Numbered from the stretch's first letter, positions 14,249 through 24,669 are shown. The stretch is 64,000 nt of DNA from Oxyruncus cristatus (GCA_013399855.1 VXAY01012530.1:6873881-6937880); one strand, 5' to 3'. Made by a program: numbers and translations. The notes: generated from the sequence alone by a model not told the origin.

Positions 14249-14455
14249 ACAGAATCACAGAATCACTAAGGTTGGAAAAGACCTCCAAGATCATGGAGTC
14301 CAACTTTTGACCGAACACCATATCTACCAAACCCCAGCACTAAGTGCCACACCCAGTCTTTTTTTTAACACTTCCAGGGATGGTGATTCCACCATTTCCC
14401 TAGGCAGCCCATTCCAATGCTTAACCACCCTTTCAGTGAAGAAATTCTTTGTGAT
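14249..14455 (-). mobile_element. CR1 LINE fragment (3' end)
   Basis: On the plus strand it opens with CACAGAATCACAGAATC, the reverse complement of the CR1 3' terminal ATTCTRTGATTCT repeat. It continues with the typical GGTTGGAAAAGACCTCCAAG and, further on, TTCCCTAGGCAGCCCATTCC. The element therefore points to the minus strand, the same sense as NEBL. It is 5'-truncated at about 200 bp, as most CR1 copies are. It belongs to a related but different subfamily from the copies at 23.1 and 35.4 kb. Confidence 0.9.
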
Positions 14456-15261
14456 ATATTGAGCTTGTAGCATCAGTAGGAAAAAAACCACTAATGTCTA
14501 AAGAGTGAAAGTGGCTCAAACTTGTAGAATAAAACTGGAAAAAAAAGGGGATAAGACCCAAATTAAATATATTTTCAGGGAACCAATACAATTAGGAGAA
14601 ATACAAACATTTATCTTACTCTTTCAACATGTAAGGTCATGAGAATAAGGAAAAGAAAAAAATGACAAGAAAAATAAACATTGCCTCTAGAAATTCTCTG
14701 TTCAGAACCTCAGAAATTTGTTAAAAAATTACCACAGATGAACAAAAATTGGTTTCATTATAACAAGATGGATGACTAGCTTCATTCCTTGGTAAGAAAC
14801 AGGTCAGTACTTCCAAAAAGATATGAGCTTAAAATGAGGAACTAAATGACAACCATTAATTGTCACAATATGAACTGCCAAATGGATTAATCCAATGCTT
14901 TGATGTACAAAGAATTCATTGTTATAATCTCACATTGGAAAAAAAAAATGTTGCGCTGTTACTTTGGACGAAAAGACATTAACAAAAATACTCATATGCC
15001 ACTTTCAAGTTATTAAATATGCCAGCCACTACATTTTGGCGGGGGAAGAAAGAGATCATTTATCCCTGCCATTACACAAATGGAAGTCTAAGGCAAAGAC
15101 TAAGAACTTTCCGGAGGAAAACTCTAGCAACATCAAGAAAATGAAACAAATTCTCCTAATTCCATGTGTTGACTAAAACCATATTCCTGAAAATTTGATA
15201 TTTGATATCCCAGGGTGAATAAGTAAAGGCATGCTCCTTAGTTATCCTTCCTTTTTATGAT

Positions 15262-15335
15262 GGCATTGCCAATACTCCACACTGGATCAGACCAGTCACC
15301 TATCAAGTCAAGTTTCCTCTCGCTGATCAGAGAAA
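15262..15335. mobile_element. Possible old CR1-like LINE fragment
   Basis: The words ATTGCCAATACT and CTGGATCAGACCAG resemble the 'CTGGATCAGACCA...GTCCA' 3' region of an old CR1/LINE group known from birds and turtles. The copy is short and diverged, so strand and family are uncertain. Confidence 0.3.
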
Positions 15336-15389
15336 GTACAAAGTCGCTTATGAAAAAATGGCAGTGTCAGCAATAGGAAGCAGGAGTAC

Positions 15390-15900
15390 ACGGACCCCTT
15401 TTGATCGAATGTGGCAGTCTGAAAGATGCAGATCTGAAGCCCAGAAAGGAAAGAAAGAGTGATATGATCTCATTTTCCGGCTTTGACAGATTTTCTCAGT
15501 ACAAATACTCTGCCAAACAGGAGAGGGCAAGACAATGAGCTCAGTACTGACAACCTCGATACCCCACACTGCCGGGTGTGTACTGTACCACCATCCCCAA
15601 AGCAAGACCAGCTCAGTGTCTACTCCAGTGGAGGGAGCACTCCTGAAAGGACATCAAAGTCATGCCGGCACTGGTTTTCCTCCTTTTGACCTGGCCAGTC
15701 ACTGCACACAGCCAAGAGGACACTGACCGCACAAACTCCCCACGTGCCATCATGTTTCACAGATCCTGCTCCGTGCTTCACAAATGCCACTCTGATGGGC
15801 TGGTTTGCAGCCCTCACACCATATTAAACACTATGAATCGGAAAAAAATACATATCCATTATAGGGGGAGAAGCCGTACGCAGTGTGGACATGAGCCAGT
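15390..15900. other. CpG-elevated unique block
   Basis: About a dozen CpG dinucleotides lie in roughly 500 bp, including GCCGGG, GCCGGC, CCGTACGC and a perfect CACGTG E-box at 15741-15746. The flanks have almost none. It is not a full CpG island and has no clear promoter or exon. It could be a regulatory element, or the remnant of a CpG-rich transposon that I do not recognise. Confidence 0.35.
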
Positions 15901-18816
15901 ACACACTAATTGTGTTTGGGATCAGGAACTTGTACTTAAACAGTACAGATGTGTCCTCAGTATCTGACTCCAGCCCCTGGGTGCCTCACTTATTATGACA
16001 ATTGTTCTGTTTTCTGTCTTTATTTTAAATTCTCTGAAACTGAATGGATTTTCCTTCATGTAGGTTTAAAGGCTGTGCAGTAATGCAACAAAAACGTGAC
16101 TAACAAGAATCACAGCATCCAATTACCTATAACACAGAGCAACCATGTAAAAAAATTCTAGTTGCAAAAATAGAAATCAGAAAGAAGCTCAAGAGAATCT
16201 GAAGACATGAAAAAGAACACACATGTTCTCCATTCCTTCTTCAACCAGAAAAAAGGACACTTTTTTAAAGATTATAATATTTAGTGAATATTTACATCAA
16301 ATTCTGATAATATCTCAATATTTGTTATTATTTGTATTAATTGTTCATCTAAAAAGTTATAGAACTTTAAATAATAGTGCTTATGCAGTTAAGAATTCCG
16401 CAACTCAACTTACAAATAACAGCTATGAATTCTGTGGCTCTCTTTTGTCTCCTTGCTGTTACTTCTGATGGTACAAATTAAAGTAGTATGAATCACTTTT
16501 CATTTTATTGATTCTAAGATTTTCTGTTAAGGATGTCCTACTTGCTGTACATTGATTCAATGTCTTAAGAAAGTCTATAAAAATGGTTTTGCTCTGTAAG
16601 TACTCTGTTTAATAATCACAATCACTCTGCCCTCATCCTACCACCAAAATTATCTATATTTCATGGAAAGGTATTATCCCTTCACTTTTTACAGTTAAAC
16701 ATTATGTGCATTTGAAATAGACATCTGATAGAAAACATACAATTTTTTTCCTCTTCAACATCTACTAGAAAAAATAATATTATTATATTAATATATTTTG
16801 CATCTTACTTCTCAGTCTTGGCACTGGAAAAGGTGATTTTTCTCCTGTGACTGTGCATTTTATAGTCTTCCTATTTTTTTAGCCAGCAGGAACTGTTTGA
16901 GCTGCTTGCTTCTGAGACTCTGCAGATATTGCTGTGTGTCCTTAAATGTAGTTCTGTTCTGGTTTTCCCCTATCGAATTACATCAGGTTTTCACATTTCT
17001 ATGCATGTTAGCAACAGGACAAGCACTAATCTCAAGAAAAAAATTGCTGGCACTTTTACTCTTGTGTCATCAAATCAACAATGAAAAGCTGCAGTTAGGT
17101 AGGTTATTATTTTCCATAGATGCTCATCTGCAAGTATTTCTTAAGTTTCTTCTGAATGTTGCTTTGAAATGTGCTCCTTCCATCGTCATCTTTGCAGATT
17201 TTTTTCATATAAATGTAGGAACAGTACAAAAAGAATAGTCTGAAGCAGTTGTTTTGCTCAGGCACTGAAATCTGTAATTTTGTTCTTAGATATAAATGCA
17301 GATATGCATAATAACATCAGCTCAGAAAAAAAAGAAAAATTACTGCTTTTATCTACACGGTCTAACTTACTGGTTATCAAGGTGTGATGTCACGCAAAAA
17401 TGAAACGGGAAAACACAGTCAACATCATAAGAAAAATAGTTCTTTTTATAAACAACTAAAACAAACAAAAAAAAAAAGTACTATCCCAACTCTTTATGAA
17501 AGTAATATTTCCTACACTGGCCAGTACATTACCATTAGAAGTTAATTTAAAATTCTGTTTAATTAATCAGGTCAATGATATTAGATTGAAAAAAAAATTT
17601 TAAAAAAAATTGATGTGCAGCCAGTACCAGGAATCAGATTTAACACTTAGTCATAAAAACTTAAAGCTAAAGTAAACTGTTCTTCTATTACAAAAAGTAG
17701 CCCATAATCATGATCATATCTTATATCCCAGTAGAAAATTTGTATTTCCACCTGTGAAATCAAAGAATTTTAGGGTGCTACAAATGTGTCAGTAACACAA
17801 AAATGTATTCCACAGAGAAACTCCCTCTCTGCTGCACAATCTGTTGACCTTCAATTACAGTACTACATGCTGTTTGCAGCCTTTGCTTCATGTTCTGGTG
17901 TCTCCTGACCACAGGGTTACAATGTGTTTATCTCCATATGCTGGTTCAGCATCTGTGACAGCAAAGAGTAGCAGATAGGAAAGGAGACGAAGCACTATGA
18001 CACATCCTGAACCCTACAGCCTAAGTAAATGAAGAGTGGGGGAAAAAAAAACCAAAAACCCACAACCAGAAAGAGTGTAGATACATGGCACCACAGTAAC
18101 AGGAGCCAGTCCAGTGCGGATAGGATGTTGGCAGAATCCCTCACATACTCGGCAAGATAAAAACCAGAAGAGATGACAATCATTTCCCCAGAAGACTGAA
18201 ATTCATTCTGCCTCACGCAGTCCTCCCAAGTTCTATATTATTAACATCAAGAATGCTTTTTATGCCTTTGACTCATGCAGATAAAATAAATTTAAATAGT
18301 TTTCAGAGGGGAACAAGGAACAAACAAGGAGTTGAAAAAAAAAAATCACATTTAGTAGGTGAGCATGATTTACAAAATGCTACTGTGAAGGGGCTTGCAG
18401 GGAAGCAAGGCAGAGCTTTCTGCAGGCAGTCTGAGTTTATTTCAATGCAAACACCTAATCAACTATTCCAGGACTTGTCACTCAAAAGTAAAAGCAAGAA
18501 GATGCCTGAGAAGCCTGCATTCTTCTTGTTCTCTCAGCCCTCTCTTCAGACACATACAGTAGATTGGGTTCAGATCCTCAGAACTGGAGAGAGGAGTATA
18601 TAAACAATCAGCACCTGATGGCTATCTGGAAAAGTCCCATCTTTAAATTGTGGTCCAGGGTCTTCTCACAAAATCACTCATAAAGCTATAACAAGGTCTC
18701 TCTGCTTACTATCTCATATTTCTTCCTCCTTCTCTCAGCTGAAAGAGGGTATTTTTATCTCTGCCTCTAGATCCAAGAACTGTCTTTTCAGGACTTTTCC
18801 AGTGAGATCACTCAGG
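15901..18816. other. Unique AT-rich intronic DNA without genes
   Basis: Nothing recognised beyond short A/T homopolymers and AT-rich palindromic words near 16.77-16.80 kb. The 113- and 116-codon plus-strand frames at 16897-17238 and 18253-18603 show no protein-like features. Confidence 0.65.
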
Positions 18817-18821
18817 GTACC
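18817..18821. repeat. Target-site duplication, left copy (GTACC)
   Basis: Five bases immediately before the LTR terminus TGTCA, identical to 20064-20068. Confidence 0.88.
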
Positions 18822-19171
18822 TGTCAAAGGTTTAGCCCCTTGCCCACATTCTCCAAAAAAAAACTATGCCAATGGTTTAGTCCTTGCTTTCTGCATGGTT
18901 TTTATCAACCCATAAATTTTGCTAATAGGTAAGAAGAGTTTGCATAGACAAAACAGATCTCCTTGACATGGGGATTAATATTAGAATTTATGGCTACACA
19001 ATAAGAACTAAGGGAATACTTATATACACAACTCTAACTAGTTTTCTTATAATAACAAACTTACATATTTACAAATACCACCCCTCCTTCTTTTCCTCAA
19101 AAGCACTCCAGAGGAAGAAGAAGGAAAAGTCTTTAAGGTAACAGTTCCAAAATCACCGTAGCTCAAAAATA

Positions 19172-19196
19172 TCTCTCTCCCTCTCTCTCTCCCCCC
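19172..19196. repeat. (CT)n / C tract inside the LTR
   Basis: An interrupted TCTCTC dinucleotide run ending in C6, within the long U3 part of the LTR. Confidence 0.9.
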
Positions 19197-19334
19197 ATCG
19201 GAATGCAGGAGAGTTTGCCTCCCACCTCTAGCCTCTTGTCCACGGACGCTGAGGGTTTACCATGGGCTTCGAGGGAAACACTCGTATCACCATGTTGTCA
19301 CCATGGAGTATAGGGCTCCGTGGAGGTTCCTTCC

Positions 19335-19349
19335 NNNNNNNNNNNNNNN
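19335..19349. other. Assembly gap (15 N)
   Basis: A run of 15 undetermined bases inside the LTR. The true missing length is unknown, so LTR length and any frame across it are unreliable. Confidence 0.99.
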
Positions 19350-19804
19350 GCTCTCTGGAATTCTTCTGACTCTCTGCTTTTGGCCAGACGCCCAATTTTG
19401 GCTCTCAGCCATGGTTGGTTACTCCAATTCACTGCTGCTCCCCCATTTGCAGTGAAAGGGGTCATCCTACCATCACACTTGGCCCGAAATTACACCGGGC
19501 CCTGCAGTATCGGGGGCTTAGTGTAAGGCTCAGCTTTTGGACAAAGTCCCAAGGTCGTGAGGGAGCTTGGCCCCTCAAAGGAGAGTTCAATGGCTTCTCC
19601 ACCATTCCGTGGCTGCAATTCTTCTGCAGCTTGTTGCATACAGTTTCCAAGTGATTCGGTTTTGGCCTCAAGCTATCTCTGCCCTCCCCAGGCCATCCAG
19701 GCCTCCGGTGGGGGGGACTCACACAAAAGTTTCTTCACTCCAAATAATCTTCCACAGGTGGCAGGGGTTTTAGTTTTTAAGTCTTTTCCCCTGCTGGAGG
19801 GGGA

Positions 19805-19832
19805 GAGGGGAGGCCCGCCCGGGCCTCTCCTC
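19805..19832. repeat. GC-rich hairpin in the LTR
   Basis: AGGCCCG (19811-19817), a 2-base spacer and CGGGCCT (19820-19826) form a perfect core. Flanking GAGGGG and CTCCTC extend the pairing with wobble. It sits in the most GC-rich part of the LTR. Confidence 0.75.
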
Positions 19833-20063
19833 CCCCCTCCTGCTACACTGACCTTGAAGGCTACATTTGCTGTCTCTTGTTCTCTGCCACTCTCCTCTGG
19901 GCTGCAATTTCTTCTGTGCCACACACCTTCTTTTCCAGTTTGTGTTAAATATGTCATTCGTAGAGACATCACAAAAATCTTTGATTGGCTACTTAGCTGG
20001 AATTTCACTTGAAGTCAACCATCTTCTACTCTAACACTGAGGGGAATGGGCTAAACCATGACA

Positions 20064-20068
20064 GTACC
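20064..20068. repeat. Target-site duplication, right copy (GTACC)
   Basis: Five bases immediately after the LTR terminus TGACA, identical to 18817-18821. Confidence 0.88.
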
Positions 20069-20369
20069 CCACGAAAACCATCAAATGTCTGCTTTAGTAA
20101 TCCGTCCGGTATTCCGTTCCCCTATAGCATTCACTGTGGCAGTTCACTTCAAAGACTTCACAAAAGAAGTGCATATAAAATGACAAAGCTTTTTCACCAA
20201 ATCAAGAAAAACACCTAATAAGAAGAATCTGAGTGGAAGTTTGCTAACACGTACTTTTGGAACAGAGAAGCAAAAAGAAGAAAGAAAGAAGGTGAGAGAA
20301 ATGGTCAACAGGAACCTGAGGAAGGACAGGACAGAGATGAGGCACTGAATCTGAAAACAGATGAAATCG
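20069..20369. other. Short unique stretch between LTR and CR1
   Basis: No repeat or exon recognised. It contains a purine-rich AAGAAAGAAAGAAGG-like run near 20.27-20.30 kb. Confidence 0.6.
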
Positions 20370-20635
20370 CAAGGGAAGTCTGGAGATCGTCTAGTGCATC
20401 AGCCTACTCAAAGAACAGTCAACCACAGCAGATTGCTCAGGACTGTGCCCAGTCCTCTTCTGAAAATGGTCACTCCACAATCTCTCTGGGCAACCTCTGC
20501 CAGTATTCAGTCATCCTCACAGTGGAAATGTTTTTCCCTAGGCATAAACACAATGTTCTGCATTTCAGTTTACACCCATCCTCTCTTGCACTTTTACAGG
20601 GAACTGCTAAGCAGAGTCAGTCTGTTCTTCAACTT
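20370..20635 (-). mobile_element. Old diverged CR1 LINE fragment
   Basis: Read on the plus strand the words come in CR1 reverse-complement order: TGGAGATCGTCTAGTGCATC, CAGGACTGTGCCCAGTC, ACAATCTCTCTGGGCAACCT, then the TTTTTCCCTAGG and CAGTTTACACCCATC blocks. The order and spacing match a CR1 3' UTR and the end of ORF2. Many substitutions indicate an old insertion. Confidence 0.8.
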
Positions 20636-22782
20636 GAACAAAGAGGATATGGCCATCCTAGATGTAAACATCTGACCATAACGATTTTTTTCCCTTTACT
20701 GAGGTTTACTCTCTTCCAAATGCCCAATAATACCATGATTATCCTGGTGAAAGTTGGCAGATAAAGATACAAACACAAGCACTTCCTGAGAAAGTAAGGA
20801 CTCTTAAAATTATTAGGACAATATCCTGATTCAGTTGGGTATGTCTCCCAAGAAACTATGGTACTTCTTAAAAATCAACATTTTATTAACTCTGTCGAAC
20901 AAGAAAAAAATGCAAGGATGTTTCTTCCTTCAGAAAAACATCCCATATACACTTCCAGTTACCCAAGTTTCTGTAAGGGAAGTACAAGAAAATTACTTTC
21001 TCCCATATGAAAAGAAGCACTAATAGTTTCCAGGGACAGCAGCCTCAGGGTGTGTCACCAGAGACTAGGACAAGAAGGTAGAAGGACAATAACCATGATT
21101 TTGTATCAAGCTCCCAAGACTTAACAGAAAGTACATTTCCTCAGAAAGTGCTGGAGTATGAGAACACACCTTAAACATCAACCCTCCCTTTGATCTGACA
21201 CTTCAATATCCTTCCTGCCAAGAACTGCTGCAGAACATCTCTGTTTCTTTCTTCAAGTTTAACTGGAGTTGCTGCTTTTGATGTACACAGCACTGCCACA
21301 GACAAGAACTAAAGGCCATGGAGCAATTTACACTGTTCAAAAGTTAGAGAGATCAGTAGCTAAGGTACATGAAGGAAATTCCGAAGTAAACATAGCTGAG
21401 ATGAGCATATCACTAATTTCTGTATTTGAGTTCATCTAGGAGAGGCAAGTGCATGCAGGAACTATCCATTGTATGCTATGGAGTAGGAGAATGAATTAAT
21501 ACCTCACAAAGACAGGGATTTTTCATCAGAGAGGCATGAACAAAAATCTTGTTTGAGACACTGGATCTCTGCCTCTTTATTTAGATGGTGGAAGACTTTA
21601 AAGCTCATTTTTCTTCTGTCAGGAGACACACTGGTATGGGGAGTTCTCCATAATGGAAAACAAACTTACATCCTCTCCCAAAATGCATTTATATCTCCTT
21701 CCAACTACAGAGCTGAATGAAAGAACATGGAAGCAAAAGGCGGAAGTGGGGAAAAGCTCTGAAATAATATAGTATAGAAGAAGGCTCTTCTCTGGAAAGC
21801 TTTTTCATATTGTCCTTTGACTTCTTAACAACATAATATTTCAAGTGTTCTATAAAGCTATGCACTTTCTATTGACTCATCCAGAAAACAATATTTTGGT
21901 TCTGTTTGTTTTGGTCTTGTCATGTTATGTCAATATGACAACCTGGCATCTCATGCTGACCTTAATGGATTCTTGACAGAGGACCCAGCACTGCAATTTA
22001 AAATGCTGTCAATTGCTGTTTAAATGAAAATAAACCCCACAAATTTACAAAATCATATACTCTTTTAGCTCATACAATATTTAATTGTGTTTCCTTTGCC
22101 AATTCCTATTGCTTTGTTGAGCAAAATAAACAACAGTTCTCAAGCTACAGATTTTGAAAAAACACTGCAGTTAAACACAGGGTTGTGCCTCTTCAGAACT
22201 AAAAGCATTAAAGATGTTTACTTAGAAGTAGCTATTACTGCAGAAAAGCATTTATCCTTATTCAGAAGTTAACATAATTTTTTACATGACCTAACACAGA
22301 ATTTGCTCAATCCCAAATTGTCAGCTGCACTGGCAAGAGGCTCAAGCACCTCTGATGAAGACTGGAAGGTAGTAATAATGTGACTCTATCCAGCCAAGTT
22401 TGGTTTCATGTGAAAAGCTTTTCTTGAACCATGCACACACTCTTTTCTATTGCACAGCACTGAAAGCTGAACAACACCAAATTATAGCCCATGTATTTGT
22501 TTCAGCTAGGAGGTTTCCAACTTTCCCTGAAAAAATAGGACAATGGACTAGATGGCCAATAGAACTGATTCAGGATCGCAACTTCTCTGTCCTTATACTC
22601 TTCAAAGTACTACAGAAACTATTCAGAATTTACAGTTCTATTTTATGAGAAGATTTAAATTGGATTAGGAAACGTCTCTGTAATCTTTATTTCAGCACTG
22701 AAACAATTTACAGGCTACGCTACTTAACACAGTCTAGATGTGAATCAACAAGGAAGCAAATGATCAATTTGTAAAAAAGTAC
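20636..22782. other. Unique intronic DNA without genes
   Basis: No exon or transposon recognised. The part at about 21.88-22.05 kb (TGTCAATATGACAACC and GCTGTCAATTGCTGTTTAAA) has varied composition and paired TGTCAA words of the kind seen in conserved non-coding DNA, but nothing decisive. Confidence 0.6.
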
Positions 22783-22804
22783 AGTTCTTCTGTACAGAAG
22801 AACT
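22783..22804. repeat. 22-bp perfect palindrome
   Basis: AGTTCTTCTGT is followed directly by its exact reverse complement ACAGAAGAACT, with no spacer. The centre is TGTACA. The flanks do not extend the symmetry. Confidence 0.95.
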
Positions 22805-23139
22805 CCTGTAGAAGAAAAAAAATTGTTCTTCTTAACCTTGTGACAGAATGGTAACTCTGGTACACAGAACCACTGAACTACAAGAAAATGAAGCAAACTC
22901 CACTCTAAAATCCACTGCAGTCAAGAGAGGTACAGTCCATCAACTGTCCCCTTTCTAGGTGGTAGAATTTCAGCACGAGAGATTTTCTCGAAGTTTTATA
23001 TTCAATAACTGTAATGGCAAAAGGTAAAGATTTTTTTTAAATATATATCATGCTAAATATCTGTGTTACAATTTCTCTTTACCACTCCTTTGATTTTACC
23101 CATTAACCTACAGAGAGGTTCCCAAACAAGAAAGCTCTT

Positions 23140-23645
23140 AGAATCATAGAATCATAGAATCAGCCAGGTTGCAAAAGATCTCTGAGATCATCAGGTCCAA
23201 CCCTTGATCCAACACCACCGCGGTTACTAGACTATGGAACTAAGTGCCGCATGCAGTCTCATCTGAAAAACCTCCAGGGACTGAAAATCTGCCACTTCCC
23301 TGGGCAGCCCATTCTAAAATCCGATTACCCTCTCTGTAAAAACTTTCTTGCTTACATCTAACCCAAACTTCCCCTGGCAGAGCCTAAGATCATGCCCTCT
23401 TGTCTTACTGATAGTTGCCTGGGAGAAGAGACCAACCCCCACCCGGCTGCAACCTCCTTTCAGGTAGTTGTAGAGGTCTCCCCTGAGCCTCCTCTTCTCC
23501 AGGCTAAACAACCCCAGCTCCCTCAGCCTCTCCTCATAGGACTTGCATTTGAGTCCCTTCACCAGCCTGGTTGCTCTTCTCTGGGCCTGCTCCAGCACCT
23601 CAATATCCTTCCTGAACTGAGGGGCCCAGAACTGCACACAGTTGT
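23140..23645 (-). mobile_element. CR1 LINE, younger subfamily, 5'-truncated
   Basis: It starts on the plus strand with AGAATCATAGAATCATAG, the CR1 3' tail in reverse. On the minus strand it encodes a degraded C-terminal part of CR1 ORF2 (words such as [32 protein letters not shown]). It shares the diagnostic segment ACCACCGCGGTTACTAGACT with the copy at 35.4 kb, so both belong to one subfamily. Relative to that copy it has lost three codons after LRGD, and its frame breaks after ERVIG. It ends 5'-truncated at about 23645. Confidence 0.93.
23314..23645 (-). pseudogene. Remnant of CR1 ORF2 (C-terminal end of the reverse transcriptase protein)
   Basis: About 110 codons remain open and match the C-terminal tail of the CR1 ORF2 polyprotein downstream of the reverse-transcriptase domain. 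There is no endonuclease, no catalytic reverse-transcriptase core and no start of its own. A 9-bp in-frame deletion and a frame loss near the end show it is dead. Confidence 0.88.
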
Positions 23646-24075
23646 TGTCTACTGTCTGTTTTCTGCTACAGGTTTTTATGGCATTGATCAACTTATAACA
23701 AGAGATTGCAACTAAAACACAATAGATTAAAAAACACCATAACTTTCATAAAATAAAATGCAATCCAATGTTAGCAGTTGTCTTACACAGCCCGGCCAAC
23801 TTCCAGCACTGCATAAAATCAAACAATATAAAAGTGATATTGGAGAGTGGAGGAGAGGAGGATTTTCAGATATTAATGAATTAATATCAATCAGAACTTC
23901 ACATTATGGTAGTTAGCAAATATCATATTTGGGTCACCTAAGTCTATATTGCTATTTTCTTCTCTTTTTTTTCCCCCTTTTCTTTTTACATTTTAATTTA
24001 AATATATTTCTTATTAACTTACATAAGTTTTGTTTGATAATGTATTTATCACAATTGGATTACAGACTGCCTCAC
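23646..24075. other. Unique AT-rich stretch
   Basis: Pyrimidine-rich around 23.95-24.0 kb (TTTTTTTTCCCCC). Nothing gene-like. Confidence 0.6.
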
Positions 24076-24112
24076 ATATCACAGAATCACATAGAATCAC
24101 AGAATAGTCACA
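24076..24112 (-). mobile_element. Scrap of CR1 3' tail
   Basis: CACAGAATCACATAGAATC followed by CACAGAATAG repeats the CR1 terminal octamer in reverse, but no CR1 body follows. It may be a very short 5'-truncated insertion or an expanded remnant. Confidence 0.5.
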
Positions 24113-24578
24113 GACATAAGAGATATAAGAGATCCATAAAATAATCATTCAGTCAGTTCAGTGTTGACAAATATTAAAGGCTTCTAAATATTTGCTAATG
24201 ACAAATTGATTGTTAACCACACAGCTGTTTTATGATTAAGTTTAATGCCGGCTAACAACAATGGTTTGTCAAAGGCAAATTAGCCTTTTTTGTGTCGAGC
24301 TACAACATTTCAAACATTAAAAACTATTTAGATACTTTGTATATTGCTGAAAATCAAGGATTTCAGTGATATCAATGGACATAGTAGTATGGTAACTAGT
24401 AGTAAGTGAGATCAGAAATAAAATCTTGAGTTTTGCAGTGTTATACCAATGTACAAATATTTTCTAAAATTACATTGGAGTGCTGCTATGTATGTACAAA
24501 GAAATACTAATACTACTTCGAAAAACTACAGAGAAGTGGACTGACAGTCTAATATTAACAAGGCAAAAGAAATATTTC

Positions 24579-24584
24579 ATTTAC
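24579..24584 (-). promoter_or_regulatory. NEBL: 5' splice site of the NEBL exon
   Basis: On the minus strand the exon ends AGTCAG and the intron begins GTAAAT. CAG|GTAA is close to the best consensus donor. The cut leaves the exon at a codon boundary (phase 0), so the next exon should begin with a full codon; in LASP-2 this is the Val-Lys-Tyr that opens the next repeat. Confidence 0.88.
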
Positions 24585-24669
24585 CTGACTTTGCAATTCA
24601 CTTTGTTGCTTCAGTCGAAGATTTTCTGGTGTATCAGCCACTGTAGTGAAGGACTGCTTTGGGTAATGT
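24585..24669 (-). CDS. NEBL: NEBL (LASP-2 / LIM-nebulette isoform) internal exon: end of LIM domain and first nebulin repeat
   Basis: This is an 85-nt exon read on the minus strand. One leading base (A) completes a codon begun in the previous exon; 28 codons follow with no stop. The peptide starts His-Tyr-Pro and continues [19 protein letters not shown], then SELQSQ. The His is in the place of the final zinc ligand of the LIM domain (family motif Cys-Asn-Ala-His-Tyr-Pro), and the rest is the start of an actin-binding nebulin repeat. LIM-nebulette (LASP-2) is a focal-adhesion and Z-disc actin-binding adaptor made from an upstream promoter of NEBL. LASP1 has nearly the same exon but, as I recall it, Thr-Met-Val where this has Thr-Thr-Val; the huge flanking introns also fit NEBL better than compact LASP1. 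The boundaries are set by ...CTTCTAG|ACATTACC and GTCAG|GTAAAT. The exon is intact. The only real alternative is a LASP1 paralogue. Confidence 0.93.

Larger units (their letters stand above)
18822..20063 (-). mobile_element. Solo LTR of an avian endogenous retrovirus (ERVL-like), complete
   Basis: A 1,242-bp element is flanked by perfect 5-bp direct repeats GTACC (18817-18821 and 20064-20068), which are its target-site duplications. The minus-strand end starts TGTCATGGTTTAGCCCATTC and the other end finishes in CA, as LTRs do. The two ends are also inverted copies of each other over about 25 bp (TGTCAAAGGTTTAGCCCCTT at 18822). On the minus strand a CCAAT word lies near 19984-19988 and a TATATAAG box at about 19018-19026, leaving roughly 200 bp of R-U5; this supports minus orientation. 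No internal viral genes adjoin it, so it is a solo LTR left after recombination. Termini and the 5-bp duplication suggest ERVL; family assignment is from memory. A 15-base gap lies inside. Confidence 0.85.
1..24584 (-). other. NEBL: NEBL intron downstream of the LASP-2 exon (partial, at least 24.6 kb)
   Basis: Everything below 24585 is non-coding and belongs to the intron that follows the exon in the direction of NEBL transcription. No open frame resembles a protein I know, apart from CR1 remnants. I looked for the next LASP-2 nebulin-repeat exon and for the first nebulette exon by their expected reverse-complement words and did not find them. Very long introns are expected between the LASP-2-specific exons and the shared 3' half of NEBL. 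A nested non-coding RNA gene cannot be excluded. Confidence 0.8.

Noticed and set aside
17880..17925. Minus-strand words resembling nebulin-repeat Thr-Pro-Glu after CAGGAGACACCAGAA
   Set aside because: The frame reaches a stop within a few codons, lacks the Tyr-Lys and Leu-Lys pattern of a nebulin repeat, and has no good acceptor.
19557..20012. 151-codon open frame in the LTR
   Set aside because: LTRs do not normally encode proteins. The frame arises from GC-rich U3 sequence with few stops, and an assembly gap lies nearby.
1..24584. Next LASP-2 nebulin-repeat exon and first nebulette exon
   Set aside because: Expected reverse-complement words were not found; GGTGTC matches at 6.8 and 17.9 kb do not continue as nebulin repeats.
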